DNA of 64,000 nucleotides from positions 1-64,000 of the forward strand of contig NZ_AOGX02000024.1 of the NCBI RefSeq assembly GCF_000332475.2, in the 5' to 3' direction. The notes beneath the pieces were generated by a model, which was not told where the DNA came from, ran no database searches, and saw only the letters and a program-made list of their open reading frames with translations. Shown piece by piece: positions 1-11,947 of the stretch. The translations under genes and the position numbers were made by a program. Position 1 is the first letter of the stretch, and every line of letters begins with the position of its first letter. This DNA comes from Leptospira yanagawae serovar Saopaulo str. Sao Paulo = ATCC 700523 (GTDB lineage: Bacteria > Spirochaetota > Leptospiria > Leptospirales > Leptospiraceae).

Positions 1-141
1 ATTCCAAAAGGATTACAATGAAGAACGTCTCCATTCCTCTTTAAATTATTTGACTCCTTTAGAGTTCAAAGCGAAGTATGGAAATTGAGTTATGAGGATT
101 TTACTAACTTAAGATTTGGTCCAACAAACGGGGGCAGGTCA
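1..141 (+). mobile_element. Right end of an IS3-family insertion sequence
   Basis: The first 88 bases encode the C-terminus of an IS3-type OrfB transposase. The non-coding tail then ends in GGGGGCAGGTCA at about 130-141. Read from the other strand, the element would begin TGACCTGCCCCC, which has the TG...CA ends and C-rich tip common in IS3-family elements. From 142 onward the sequence is again good SulP coding sequence on the minus strand, so the element interrupts that gene. Only this end is in the window, so its length, subgroup and any target duplication cannot be judged. Confidence 0.82.
2..88 (+). CDS. IS3-family transposase OrfB, C-terminal fragment (runs off left edge)
   Basis: Frame 2 from the left edge reads FQKDYNEERLHSSLNYLTPL and then a short charged tail ending in a TGA stop at 86-88. 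The YNxxRxHSSLxYLTPxEF signature is the conserved end of the DDE integrase (rve) domain of IS3-family OrfB, just after the catalytic glutamate. The start and the catalytic DDE residues lie outside the window. The frame is intact up to the stop, so nothing here shows the transposase to be inactive. Confidence 0.85.
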   Translation, partial: FQKDYNEERLHSSLNYLTPLEFKAKYGN

Positions 142-1541
142 GTAGCATCAACAATTACCTTTGAATTTTCAGGTAATGACCATAAAGTATCTTTGATGGA
201 TGCTTTATTCAAAAACGAAACTTGGTTAGGAAGTTCGATCCGTATGGTTTCGCCAATGTTTAAGTTTTCAGTTTCTACGGAAAAAGGATTTTTATAATTA
301 TTCTTTAAAATAAATATAAAACTAACACATAAACCAATTAAAACTCCGGTAAGCAAATCAGTAAAAATAATTGCTAAGATGGTTACAATAAATGGTAAAA
401 ATTGATAAAACCCTTTTTTGTAAATGGATTTGTAAACCGCGATATTTGTTAATTTAAATCCTGTTACAATCAAAATAACAGCTAATGAAGATAAGGGGAT
501 AAGATTAAAAGACGAACTTAAAAATACTACGCTGGAACCTAGTAGGATTCCATGAAAAATCGTTGAAATTTTCGTTTTTGCTCCTGCATAGATATTCACT
601 GAACTTCTTACGATGACGGAAGTAATCGGAAGTCCTCCAATTAAACCTGATAAGGAATTTCCAATTCCTTGGGCGACGAGTTCTCTGTTGGGAGAGGCAA
701 GTCTTTTGTGTGGGTCTATCCTTTCTACTGCATCTAAATTGAGTAAAGTTTCCAAAGTGGCAAAGGCAGCAATGGTAAAAGCATAATACCAGACATTTGA
801 ATTCACAATTTTTGAAAAATTTGGAAACACAAATATGGATTCCCAGTTTTGAATGTTGGGGATTGAAACCAAATGTTTTTCAGAAAGATACATTCCTGGA
901 AAAAACAACAAAAAACCATGGTTCAGTAACACTCCGATTACGATGACAAGGATGGGGGAAGGTATGAACTTTAATCCCTTCCATTTCAATTTGTCATAAG
1001 TAACCATTAAAGTTAGAGAAACAAATGAAATGGTCAAAGCACCCCATGAAAAGTATTTATTCATATTCAAAAGTTCAGAAAATGTATTTTCGCCGTCTCG
1101 TTGGAAAAAAATAAAATCTTCTTCTGGGTCTATATCAAAACCCACTGCATGTGGGATTTGTTTTAAGATTAAGATGATTCCAATGGAGGCAAGTAATCCT
1201 TGGATCACATTGGAAGGAATGTAATTGGCAATGAATCCAGCTCTAAGGAATCCGAGTCCAATTTGGATGATACCAGATAAAAACACGGCTAATAAAAATG
1301 TTCTGTAGTCTCCTAATGCAGCCAAAGCCGCAAGAACCAATGTAACAAGTCCAGCTGCAGGCCCACTTACACTTGTATTGGAATGACTGATGGTTCCAAC
1401 AACAATACCACCGATCACACCAGAGATCACTCCTGATAACAAAGGTGCGCCACTTGCAAGTGCGACTCCTAAACACAATGGAAGTGCGACTAAAAATACA
1501 ACGAGGCCAGATGGAATGTCATTTCTGAGATTGGAAAACAT
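90..1541 (-). CDS. SulP-family anion transporter, C-terminus truncated by an IS element
   Basis: This is a 483-aa multi-membrane-segment protein whose start (MFSNLRNDIPSGLVVFLVA) and SVSGPAAG motif are typical of SulP transporters, which move sulfate, bicarbonate or related anions across the inner membrane. This subgroup often carries a C-terminal carbonic-anhydrase domain (family knowledge). Membrane segments fill roughly residues 10-410, and a STAS-like segment begins near 425. Native sequence stops at about residue 467 (VIVDAT). The last 16 residues and the TAA stop are read from the inserted IS3-like element, so most of the STAS domain and anything beyond it is lost. The membrane core is complete and might still be made. 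A good promoter lies directly upstream. Whether it still transports cannot be told from sequence. Confidence 0.88.
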   Translation of the reverse strand: MFSNLRNDIPSGLVVFLVALPLCLGVALASGAPLLSGVISGVIGGIVVGTISHSNTSVSGPAAGLVTLVLAALAALGDYRTFLLAVFLSGIIQIGLGFLRAGFIANYIPSNVIQGLLASIGIILILKQIPHAVGFDIDPEEDFIFFQRDGENTFSELLNMNKYFSWGALTISFVSLTLMVTYDKLKWKGLKFIPSPILVIVIGVLLNHGFLLFFPGMYLSEKHLVSIPNIQNWESIFVFPNFSKIVNSNVWYYAFTIAAFATLETLLNLDAVERIDPHKRLASPNRELVAQGIGNSLSGLIGGLPITSVIVRSSVNIYAGAKTKISTIFHGILLGSSVVFLSSSFNLIPLSSLAVILIVTGFKLTNIAVYKSIYKKGFYQFLPFIVTILAIIFTDLLTGVLIGLCVSFIFILKNNYKNPFSVETENLNIGETIRIELPNQVSFLNKASIKDTLWSLPENSKVIVDATDLPPFVGPNLKLVKSS

Positions 1542-1553
1542 ATAAGTCAGGAA

Positions 1554-1582
1554 ATCATAAATGTTTGGGAACTAGCTGTCAA
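1554..1582 (-). promoter_or_regulatory. Sigma-70-like promoter for the SulP gene
   Basis: On the minus strand TTGACA (1582-1577) is followed after exactly 17 bases by TATGAT (1559-1554), a perfect -35 and a 5-of-6 -10. The expected transcription start is near 1547, only about six bases before the ATG at 1541. No Shine-Dalgarno sequence is visible, so the mRNA may be nearly leaderless. Confidence 0.6.
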
Positions 1583-1649
1583 CACGAATGAATGGAATAT
1601 TTGGTAAATGGTACAAATTGTCCAGCTCACTCTTTTGGTTTTTAGTTTT

Positions 1650-2165
1650 TTATAACCAAAGGATGACTTCATTGAGGTCTTCTTCATCAATCACATGACG
1701 AACTTGGTCTTCTGTTGTGAATGAAATCGATTGGACCTGAATTGAATTCCATAATTGGGAGAAAACGAATGGTCCAACCAAACATTTGTAAATCGAATTG
1801 GGTTGGATTTTTCTTTGAATGGAGCAAATAAGTTCTGGTGTTTTACTTTCATCAGGAATGAGCAATTGACGATTCGTGTCACTGGCAAAAAACAAAATTT
1901 GGAATTTTGATATATTACTGTTTGTTAGGTTTTCTGTTTTGATGAAAAGTTGTAATTCTTTTTTATCTTTGTTATGCCTAGGTTGAATGGAAACAAGAAT
2001 CGGTAATCCCGCAGCTTTTAGATATTGCTTTCGTTCTTCCTGATTGGTCTTTGGATAGGAACTCCCACAGTTTCCGAAGGAAATACAGAAGGAAATACAG
2101 AACAGCCAATGAAAAAATGTGGAGAACGAATTTTGAAAATATCCTGTTTTGAGAATTGGATGCAA
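1650..2165 (-). CDS. Putative lipoprotein of unknown function
   Basis: I do not recognise a family. The 171-aa protein starts with a polar stretch, then a hydrophobic segment (about residues 15-31) ending in FGNC, a plausible spirochaetal lipobox with Cys33 as the lipidated residue. This suggests export and membrane anchoring. The mature part is mostly polar beta-type sequence without repeats. A 12-base tandem duplication (2077-2100) lies inside the signal-peptide code and produces the doubled FCISFCIS segment. The gene has its own upstream space and is separated from the SulP gene by about 100 bases. The start is the only ATG before the signal peptide. Confidence 0.6.
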   Translation of the reverse strand: MHPILKTGYFQNSFSTFFHWLFCISFCISFGNCGSSYPKTNQEERKQYLKAAGLPILVSIQPRHNKDKKELQLFIKTENLTNSNISKFQILFFASDTNRQLLIPDESKTPELICSIQRKIQPNSIYKCLVGPFVFSQLWNSIQVQSISFTTEDQVRHVIDEEDLNEVILWL

Positions 2166-2362
2166 ACTGGATTCAGAATTTCGATACCTGGATGGGACTC
2201 AATCCCTTTTTTCAGCACCCTTCTCTTCTCTCGTCTATTGAGAAACAAACTCAAAATCTCATTTTGGCCCTCCCAAGATTTATGAATTTACGGAAAGTGG
2301 AATCTGTCTAAATTTGGACGTAATAGAAAAATTTACACCTACACTCTAACAGGAGCTCTTCA

Positions 2363-3052
2363 ATGACGTTGAGTCTAGACTTCTTTCGTTCCTCAATTGG
2401 AAAGAAGATCATAATGGCCATTACCGGATTTATCTGGTTTGGATTCGTGATCCTTCATATGGTCGGAAACCTTCAAGTTTTCCAAGGACCAGAAAAATTA
2501 AACACCTACGCAAAGTTTCTCAAAGATTTAGGTCCCCTTCTCTGGGTGGCGCGGATTGGACTCATCGTGGCCTTTATGGGTCATGTTTGCACTGCGATCC
2601 TCCTAAAATTGGAAAATAACTCTGCTAGACCCGTCTCTTATGCAAAGAACTCCACCATCCAAGCATCACTCGCATCGCGAACGATGGCTTACAGTGGATT
2701 GTTACTCTTAACCTTTCTCATTTACCATTTAGCACATTTCACGTTGGGGTATACCAACCCAGACCATTACTCTCACGAGTACATCTTAAAAAATGGAGAT
2801 GTGGTGCATGATGTGTATGCGATGGTGATTCTTGGATTCCAAGACCCAACCATTTCCATATCCTACATCGTGTTTATGGTTTTCCTTGCCCTACATTTTT
2901 CCCATGCATTGGGTTCCATGTTACAAACGTTAGGCATCCTTGCACCAAAACACAATCCCACCATTCAAAAGATTTCCACAGGACTTGGTCTCCTCGTTTT
3001 TATTGGAAATTGTTCCATGCCACTCTCGATTTTACTCGGGTATGTGCGTTAA
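2363..3052 (+). CDS. sdhC: Succinate dehydrogenase cytochrome b subunit
   Basis: This is the membrane anchor and haem-binding subunit of succinate:quinone oxidoreductase (complex II). The 229-aa protein has about five membrane segments and matches the single-anchor type (b558-like, one gene instead of separate SdhC and SdhD). Histidines that could ligate haem sit in or near the helices at residues 32, 74, 122/125 and 178/181. AGGAGCT lies about 8 bases before the ATG. It is the first gene of sdhCAB, 18 bases ahead of sdhA, and the order anchor-flavoprotein-FeS is the usual one for this type. Confidence 0.92.
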   Translation: MTLSLDFFRSSIGKKIIMAITGFIWFGFVILHMVGNLQVFQGPEKLNTYAKFLKDLGPLLWVARIGLIVAFMGHVCTAILLKLENNSARPVSYAKNSTIQASLASRTMAYSGLLLLTFLIYHLAHFTLGYTNPDHYSHEYILKNGDVVHDVYAMVILGFQDPTISISYIVFMVFLALHFSHALGSMLQTLGILAPKHNPTIQKISTGLGLLVFIGNCSMPLSILLGYVR

Positions 3053-3070
3053 GGGGTTTTAGGAGAGAAT

Positions 3071-4995
<1,925 letters not shown>

Positions 4996-4996
<1 letters not shown>

Positions 4997-5736
4997 TGGA
5001 TAATATGAAGTTACACCTTAAAGTTTGGAGACAAAAAGACAAAAACGACAAAGGTCGTATGGTCAGTTACGAAGCAAACAACGTGAATGAGCATATGTCT
5101 TTTTTAGAAATGCTCGACGTTGTCAATGATGACCTCATCAAAAAAGGGGAAGATCCGATTGCTTTCGATCATGACTGTCGGGAAGGGATTTGTGGATCAT
5201 GTTCTATGGTGATCAATGGTGTTCCACATGGTCCTGAAAAAGGAACCACAACTTGCCAATTGCATATGCGTAAGTTCAAAGACGGTGATACTGTTGTGAT
5301 TGAACCATGGCGAGCAAAAGCCTTTCCCGTGACAAAGGATTTGGTTGTGGACCGCTCGGCATTTGATCGTATCATCCAAGCAGGTGGTTACATTAATGTA
5401 AACACTGGGGGGGCACCGGACGGAAACGCACTTCCAATTCCAAAGGTAGATGCTGACCTGGCTATGGACGCTGCCACTTGTATTGGATGTGGGGCATGTG
5501 TCGCTGCGTGTAAAAATGCATCAGCGATGTTATTTGTTTCAGCGAAAGTATCCCACTTGGCTCTTTTACCACAAGGTGTGGTAGAGAAAAAAGAAAGGGT
5601 ACGTAAAATGGTAAGTGCGATGGACAAGGAAGGATTTGGTAATTGTACAAACCAATACGAATGTGAAGCCGCATGTCCAAAAGAAATTTCGGTGAACTTC
5701 ATCACTCGCCTTAACAGAGAATACATTTCGAGTTAA
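4996..5736 (+). CDS. sdhB: Succinate dehydrogenase iron-sulfur subunit
   Basis: This subunit carries electrons from the flavin to the quinone site. The 246-aa protein has a plant-type [2Fe-2S] ferredoxin domain with CREGICGSC (Cys61, 66, 69) and Cys87. A C-terminal bacterial ferredoxin domain has [11 protein letters not shown] (Cys162, 165, 168, 172) and a second cysteine set in [14 protein letters not shown] (217, 223, 227). Together these supply the ligands for the [4Fe-4S] and [3Fe-4S] centres. The ATG shares one base with the sdhA stop. It is the last gene of the operon, followed after 25 bases by a strong terminator. Confidence 0.95.
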
Positions 5737-5761
5737 ACCACGAAGTTTATTTTCAAAAATG

Positions 5762-5788
5762 AAAAACCCGGATGACTTCCGGGTTTTT
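5762..5788. terminator. Bidirectional intrinsic terminator between sdhB and the convergent gene
   Basis: AAAAACCCGGA (5762-5772) pairs perfectly with TCCGGGTTTTT (5778-5788) around a 5-base loop and is followed by further T residues. The mirrored A and T tracts let it act in both directions. It sits between the ends of sdhB and the minus-strand gene at 5794. Confidence 0.9.
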
Positions 5789-5793
5789 TTTAC

Positions 5794-6624
5794 TTATATT
5801 TGGAAAAGTTGGTTTTTCGTTTTTTGAAATGCCTTCATTGTTTCCAGTTCCTTGCTAAACAATTTTAAAACATATTCGGCTCGTTCTTTGTCTTCCCCTT
5901 TAAGTTGGTTTAAATAAAGGTTGGATTTTCCTTTGATTTCTTCAGCTGATAAAAAGTTTCGTTGGATGAGTGCCAATTGACCTTTCGTTAAAAAAGCATA
6001 AAATTTTTCAAGGGGGTGTTTTGATTCGTCTTTTAAGATTTTATCTAAAAGAGGTTCCACCAAATCATCATTATTTGGGTCTTCATCCATTAAATATAAA
6101 TTTGCAAGACTTAAAAGTTTGCCTTCTTCTTTGTATTCTGCTACTTTTTTATCGGAATACAAATCTTCAAAATAAACAAATCGATTGGATTTCACTTGGC
6201 AAATGGTTGCCAATTGTTTTTGGAAATCACTGGTATCTATTTTGTTTTTTTCGACGTTAAAATTTGTGACCACTAGGAAAAGTAAATCGCCATCTTTTTC
6301 TATGTATCGAAAACCTATGATGAGTTCTTCCTCTTTATCATATCCTGGCAAATAAATTTGATTTGGATGGTCTTTGGATGCATGTGTGATCATAAAATCG
6401 ACTACTGCTTCCATCTCACTAGGTGAAAAATCTAAGTTCAAATGGCGAAAGATTCTCACTTCCAGAATATGACTTAAGTAATAGGGATTTGTTTTTGTGG
6501 GATAAGGCACATTGTTAACGGAGACACGAAAACGAATGTCATGCCCTGGATTTTCCTGCGAAACAATGGGAAATGCAAAACTAATCGCAAAAAAAATAAG
6601 AGATAACAAAAAGAAACGATTCAT
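5794..6624 (-). CDS. Secreted protein of unknown function
   Basis: I do not recognise a family. The 276-aa protein begins with a clear signal peptide (MNRFFLLSLIFFAISFAFPI, likely cleaved soon after residue 22), so it is probably periplasmic or surface-associated. The mature part is rich in Lys, Glu and Leu. Its C-terminal third (about 165-276) looks helical and could contain degenerate TPR-like repeats. It is the last gene of a minus-strand run after lepA, the PLP-enzyme relative and the glycosyltransferase, starting 20 bases after the latter. Transcription probably ends at the shared terminator at 5762-5788. Confidence 0.7.
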   Translation of the reverse strand: MNRFFLLSLIFFAISFAFPIVSQENPGHDIRFRVSVNNVPYPTKTNPYYLSHILEVRIFRHLNLDFSPSEMEAVVDFMITHASKDHPNQIYLPGYDKEEELIIGFRYIEKDGDLLFLVVTNFNVEKNKIDTSDFQKQLATICQVKSNRFVYFEDLYSDKKVAEYKEEGKLLSLANLYLMDEDPNNDDLVEPLLDKILKDESKHPLEKFYAFLTKGQLALIQRNFLSAEEIKGKSNLYLNQLKGEDKERAEYVLKLFSKELETMKAFQKTKNQLFQI

Positions 6625-6644
6625 AGGACCTCAAATTGTATCCA

Positions 6645-7631
6645 TTAGAATAAGGAGTCATCGAGCAAAGTCAACAATTCCTTTTGGGGAATTGGAAGGT
6701 TTTCTAAAAGTTGAGTTTTGAATCGCACTAAAAATTGAACTTCCTTCCCACGTTTCTCCCTCCCGAAGAGTAAGGTCTCCAATCGAGTGAGAATCGCATT
6801 CTGCAAAAGGATTTGTTCCAGAGGACTCACAACAATGGGAATCGTTGTATCTAACTTTTTTGTCTTTGGATGAGCCGAATCTAATACCATTTCATTTCTT
6901 ATGGATAACAAAGAATACAATCGAAATCGTTCGATGGCTTGGTATTGCATCGACAATTGGTCGTCATGGCCACCGAAACGTGTGAGGAGATTTTCTTCCA
7001 ACAATCCAATAGAAAAACCAGAAAGTAAAATACGATTCCATAAATCATAATCTTCACAAGTTTTCAATTCTTCTCGAAACAATCCAATGTTTGCCAAAGT
7101 TTCCTTATGAGCAATGAAACTCGAACAAGTGACCATACACAGTTCCAGTGATTGTTCTAAAAACCTACCTTGTAGTTTTTTGTATTTTCCTTTGGGTTCG
7201 AGTAAGTTTCCTTTTTTATTCCAAATTTCATTGGTTTGTGAAAAGAAGAGTTTTGGATGATCCAAGTGGTATTGGATTTGTTTTTTAAGTTTTTCTTTGC
7301 ACCATTCATCATCGGAATCGATAAAACAAATCCATTCCCCTTCACTCTTTTGGATTCCAAAATTCCGAGCTGCACTCACTCCCCTATGTTCTGTTTGGTG
7401 GATTTGGATGGATTTTTTGTATCTCCCAAAGGATATCATTTGGCGTTTCCAACTGGGAAGATTCGTCAGAAGATAAGTCCATGTTTCGTCTGTTGAGCCA
7501 TCATCGATGACGTGAAGTTCCCAGTGGGGATAGGTTTGGTTTATCACTGATTGGAGGGAGCGATCTAACAAATGGCGTCTGTTATGCGTAGGAAGTACAA
7601 TGGATACTAGTGGTAAATTCGGATTCATCAT
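6645..7631 (-). CDS. Family 2 glycosyltransferase
   Basis: This is a GT-A fold glycosyltransferase that transfers a sugar from a nucleotide-sugar donor, probably to a glycan or lipid of the envelope. The 328-aa protein opens with VSIVLPTHNRR (about 9-19), has the donor-binding IDDGSTDE motif, and has FIDSDDEW supplying the DxD-type metal site. The C-terminal 100 residues are less conserved and contain no membrane segment. The ATG overlaps the upstream TGA as ATGA, indicating translational coupling with the PLP-enzyme gene. Donor and acceptor cannot be predicted. Confidence 0.85.
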   Translation of the reverse strand: MMNPNLPLVSIVLPTHNRRHLLDRSLQSVINQTYPHWELHVIDDGSTDETWTYLLTNLPSWKRQMISFGRYKKSIQIHQTEHRGVSAARNFGIQKSEGEWICFIDSDDEWCKEKLKKQIQYHLDHPKLFFSQTNEIWNKKGNLLEPKGKYKKLQGRFLEQSLELCMVTCSSFIAHKETLANIGLFREELKTCEDYDLWNRILLSGFSIGLLEENLLTRFGGHDDQLSMQYQAIERFRLYSLLSIRNEMVLDSAHPKTKKLDTTIPIVVSPLEQILLQNAILTRLETLLFGREKRGKEVQFLVRFKTQLLENLPIPQKELLTLLDDSLF

Positions 7632-8653
7632 TCGAGTGAGTTCATTAAGACAAAATCTAAGTGTTGGATTTGGCCTCCTTGGTGGAGGTAAAAAAGAGGT
7701 AGGTTTTGGTATAAAATTGGCAAGTAGTCATTTTGGATTTGAAAAAAAGAATTTTTTAGGGCTGTATCTCCATTGTTTCGATCCTGCATCAAATTGGAGA
7801 TCGATTTGGCACTATAAATGGGTTCAAGAATGATATCCGTTTTTTGATAAAATTCTCGGATCCAGTTTATGTGATCTTTGGATGTTTTAGCAAACCTTAC
7901 ACCCTTTAAAGTTCCAAAGTTCGAGTTTGCAGTTCCAAATTGGTTCCGATTTGCATTTTGGGAAGAAGTGTCTTTCGGGAATTCTAATATACTTTCTTTG
8001 GGGATCTTTTGGATTTTCGAATGGAGTTCCTTTTGTAGGGTTTCGATTTTCGAGATCCAAGAGGACTTACTTTCGCCGACCATCACACCAAGTACGAGAA
8101 TGGACGAATCGTAAAAATAATCAAAGGCAGATACAAAACTTGCCCCCGATCCAATTTCTAAAACTAAAGTTGCCACCTTCGCATGACTATTGTTAACGTG
8201 ATTGGATCGTTTATCTGCTTTTAATCCTGTATGAGTAACTTTTAAAATTTTATGGATCTCCGATTCTAATTCTTGCCAGAATGATCGAAGTCCAGTTGAT
8301 TGCGCTGGGTGGATTCCAAATTCTTGTAAACAGAGTCCATCAAACGTTTTTGATCTTTTGAAAAATGATTCTTCTGCCTCTTTTCGATTCGCATAACAAT
8401 GCATTGTATGGGAATGGAGATTCACCAATCTTTCGTTATAAGTCTTTAGCTTCGTATCTTTGGTATAGGAGATGGTTTCCATCTGAAAACCAAAATAGCG
8501 GAGAATGGTGGTAAAACTGGCTAAGTAATTCCCATGGATCGCACCCCAAAGGAGTACCTTTTTGATTTGATTCTTTTGTAAGGTTTCTACAATGCCAAGG
8601 ACTTTCCTCCATTTGGTTCCAAATCCAAATGGAAGTAAGTCATCCCGAACCAT
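7628..8653 (-). CDS. PLP-dependent enzyme of the ACC deaminase / D-cysteine desulfhydrase family (divergent)
   Basis: The 341-aa protein resembles fold-type II PLP enzymes of the 1-aminocyclopropane-1-carboxylate deaminase / D-cysteine desulfhydrase group. RDDLLPFGFGTKWRKV contains the presumed Schiff-base lysine (Lys14 here). GAIHGNY (37-43) stands where relatives have GGxQSNH, so the catalytic Ser and His are replaced. A glycine-rich EIGSGAS segment matches the phosphate-binding loop. An Asn/Gln-rich insertion lies near residues 215-235. Similarity continues upstream of the first ATG, through 20 codons back to an in-frame ATT at 8713 just after the lepA stop, so the true start may be there (361 aa). 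Substrate is unknown. Confidence 0.72.
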   Translation of the reverse strand: MVRDDLLPFGFGTKWRKVLGIVETLQKNQIKKVLLWGAIHGNYLASFTTILRYFGFQMETISYTKDTKLKTYNERLVNLHSHTMHCYANRKEAEESFFKRSKTFDGLCLQEFGIHPAQSTGLRSFWQELESEIHKILKVTHTGLKADKRSNHVNNSHAKVATLVLEIGSGASFVSAFDYFYDSSILVLGVMVGESKSSWISKIETLQKELHSKIQKIPKESILEFPKDTSSQNANRNQFGTANSNFGTLKGVRFAKTSKDHINWIREFYQKTDIILEPIYSAKSISNLMQDRNNGDTALKNSFFQIQNDYLPILYQNLPLFYLHQGGQIQHLDFVLMNSLE

Positions 8654-8716
8654 CCAAATTTCAGAAAGTTTTGTGATCCGAATTGGTAAATTGGGAAATA
8701 CGGGTGTTGGAATTGG

Positions 8717-10522
8717 TTAGTCCCCGGTTTTCAAAATGGAAAGGAAGGCCTCTTGTGGGATTTCGACGTTTCCAATTTGTTTCATTCGTTTTTTCCCTTC
8801 TTTTTGTTTTTCGAGGAGTTTTTTCTTTCGGGAAATATCTCCCCCATAACACTTCGCTGTTACGTTTTTACGTAGCGCTGAAATACTTTCACGAGCCACA
8901 ACTTTGGATCCAATCGCTGCCTGCAATGGGATCATAAACTGGTGGCGTGGGATGAGGTCCTTTAGTTTTTCGATGATGACTCGACCCCTCTCCTCTGCTT
9001 TGGACTTGTGTACAATAGAGGAAAGGGCATCCACTGGTTCCCCATTGACAAGGATATCCATTCGTACAAGTTTTGAATCTCTATACCCTACTTCTTCATA
9101 GTCGAGAGACGCATAACCTTTGGTATACGATTTGAGTTTGTCATAAAATTCAAAAATCAATTCCGCAAGTGGAAGTTCATACGTTAACTGGAGTTTGTCT
9201 TTGGATAGGTAAACTGTATCCATATGGATCCCACGTTTCTCAATCACAAGAGACATGATATTTCCGACATAGGATTCTGGGGCAATGATGGTGGCTTTGA
9301 CAAAAGGTTCTTCCGATTTTCCAATGAGGATGGGGTCAGGCCACTTACTTGGGTTATCCACTTCGATGAGATCCCCTTTGGTCGTGGTGATGCGAAATTT
9401 TACGGAAGGTGCTGTCGTAATGAGTGCTAAATTAAATTCGCGTTCCAAACGTTCCTGAACAATTTCCATATGGAGGAGACCAAGGTAACCCACACGAAAT
9501 CCAAATCCAAGTGCTGCTGAATTTTCTCTCTCAAAGGTAAGTGCCGAATCGTTTAATTTTAGTTTTTCAATGGCATCCACTAAGGCATCAAAGTCTTCTC
9601 CGTTAATGGGAAAAAGACCAGCAAATACCATTGGTTTTGCATCCTTAAACCCTTTGACATCTTCTGCCGTTTGGCGGTTGGCATGAGTGATGGTATCCCC
9701 TGTTTTGGCATCACCCATCTTTTTCATACCGGCAACAACATACCCAACATCACCAGCCTGTATTTCTTCGCAAGCCACCATGGAAAGCCGGTTGATCCCA
9801 ACTTCAGTCACAGTAAACTGGCGGCCAATGTTCATCATATGGATCACTTCCCCTTTGCGAAGCTTCCCATCGTATAACCTCACTTTGGCGACGACCCCCA
9901 TATAGGTATCAAAAAAAGAATCATAGATAAGGGCTTTGAGTGGTGCCTCTACATCCCCTTTGGGAGGTGGCAATAGATAACAAATGGCTTCGAGTACTTC
10001 TTGAACATTTAGACCTGTTTTTGCCGAGATCGGAATGGCTTCTTCAGGATTGAGACCGAGAGATTCCTCAATCATCAATTTGCATTTATCGATGTCGGCT
10101 GATGGTAGATCAATTTTATTGATGACGGGGATGATCCGTAAGTCGAGGTCCATTGCCAGGTATAGGTTTGCTAACGTTTGTGCTTCTACCCCTTGGCTTG
10201 CATCGACGATTAGGAGGACCCCTTCACAGGCGGCAAGAGAACGGGACACTTCGTACGTAAAGTCCACGTGGCCCGGGGTATCAATTAAATTCAGGTGATA
10301 AATATTTCCGTCTTTGGCATGGTAATCAAAGGATGCATTATTTGCTTTGATGGTGATCCCACGTTCCCTTTCAATGTCCATGGAATCGAGGATTTGGTCT
10401 TTTTTGGTACGTTGGTCTGTCACAAGACCAATCTCAAGCAAACGATCCGCCAGAGTGGACTTCCCGTGGTCGACATGGGCAATGATGGAAAAATTGCGGG
10501 TGAATTTTTGGCGTTCGTTCAC
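8717..10522 (-). CDS. lepA: Elongation factor 4 (LepA), ribosome back-translocase GTPase
   Basis: LepA is a ribosome-associated translational GTPase acting during elongation or 30S biogenesis. The 601-aa length is standard. The G1 motif AHVDHGKST is at about 16-24, G3 is DTPGH and G4 is NKID. The C-terminal LepA-specific domain ends in the family-typical lysine-rich region [20 protein letters not shown]. It starts with GTG, preceded by the purine-rich AGAAGAGGGA. It diverges from eno, with 122 bases between them. Downstream genes on the minus strand follow with almost no gap. Confidence 0.97.
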   Translation of the reverse strand: MNERQKFTRNFSIIAHVDHGKSTLADRLLEIGLVTDQRTKKDQILDSMDIERERGITIKANNASFDYHAKDGNIYHLNLIDTPGHVDFTYEVSRSLAACEGVLLIVDASQGVEAQTLANLYLAMDLDLRIIPVINKIDLPSADIDKCKLMIEESLGLNPEEAIPISAKTGLNVQEVLEAICYLLPPPKGDVEAPLKALIYDSFFDTYMGVVAKVRLYDGKLRKGEVIHMMNIGRQFTVTEVGINRLSMVACEEIQAGDVGYVVAGMKKMGDAKTGDTITHANRQTAEDVKGFKDAKPMVFAGLFPINGEDFDALVDAIEKLKLNDSALTFERENSAALGFGFRVGYLGLLHMEIVQERLEREFNLALITTAPSVKFRITTTKGDLIEVDNPSKWPDPILIGKSEEPFVKATIIAPESYVGNIMSLVIEKRGIHMDTVYLSKDKLQLTYELPLAELIFEFYDKLKSYTKGYASLDYEEVGYRDSKLVRMDILVNGEPVDALSSIVHKSKAEERGRVIIEKLKDLIPRHQFMIPLQAAIGSKVVARESISALRKNVTAKCYGGDISRKKKLLEKQKEGKKRMKQIGNVEIPQEAFLSILKTGD

Positions 10523-10629
10523 GGTTCCCTCTTCTTTTTAAGTCATTTTCCTGGAACGAGGCTCTTTGTCGAAAAAGTTTATTGTCAGAGGCTTAAATTT
10601 CCTAAGACTGGAAGGAAATTATCCCTTAG

Positions 10630-11946
<1,317 letters not shown>

Positions 11947-11947
11947 T

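Noticed and set aside
85..297. 70-aa plus-strand ORF over the IS/SulP junction
   Set aside because: It is the reverse of the SulP code plus IS tail and has no recognisable product; the minus-strand reading is strongly supported.
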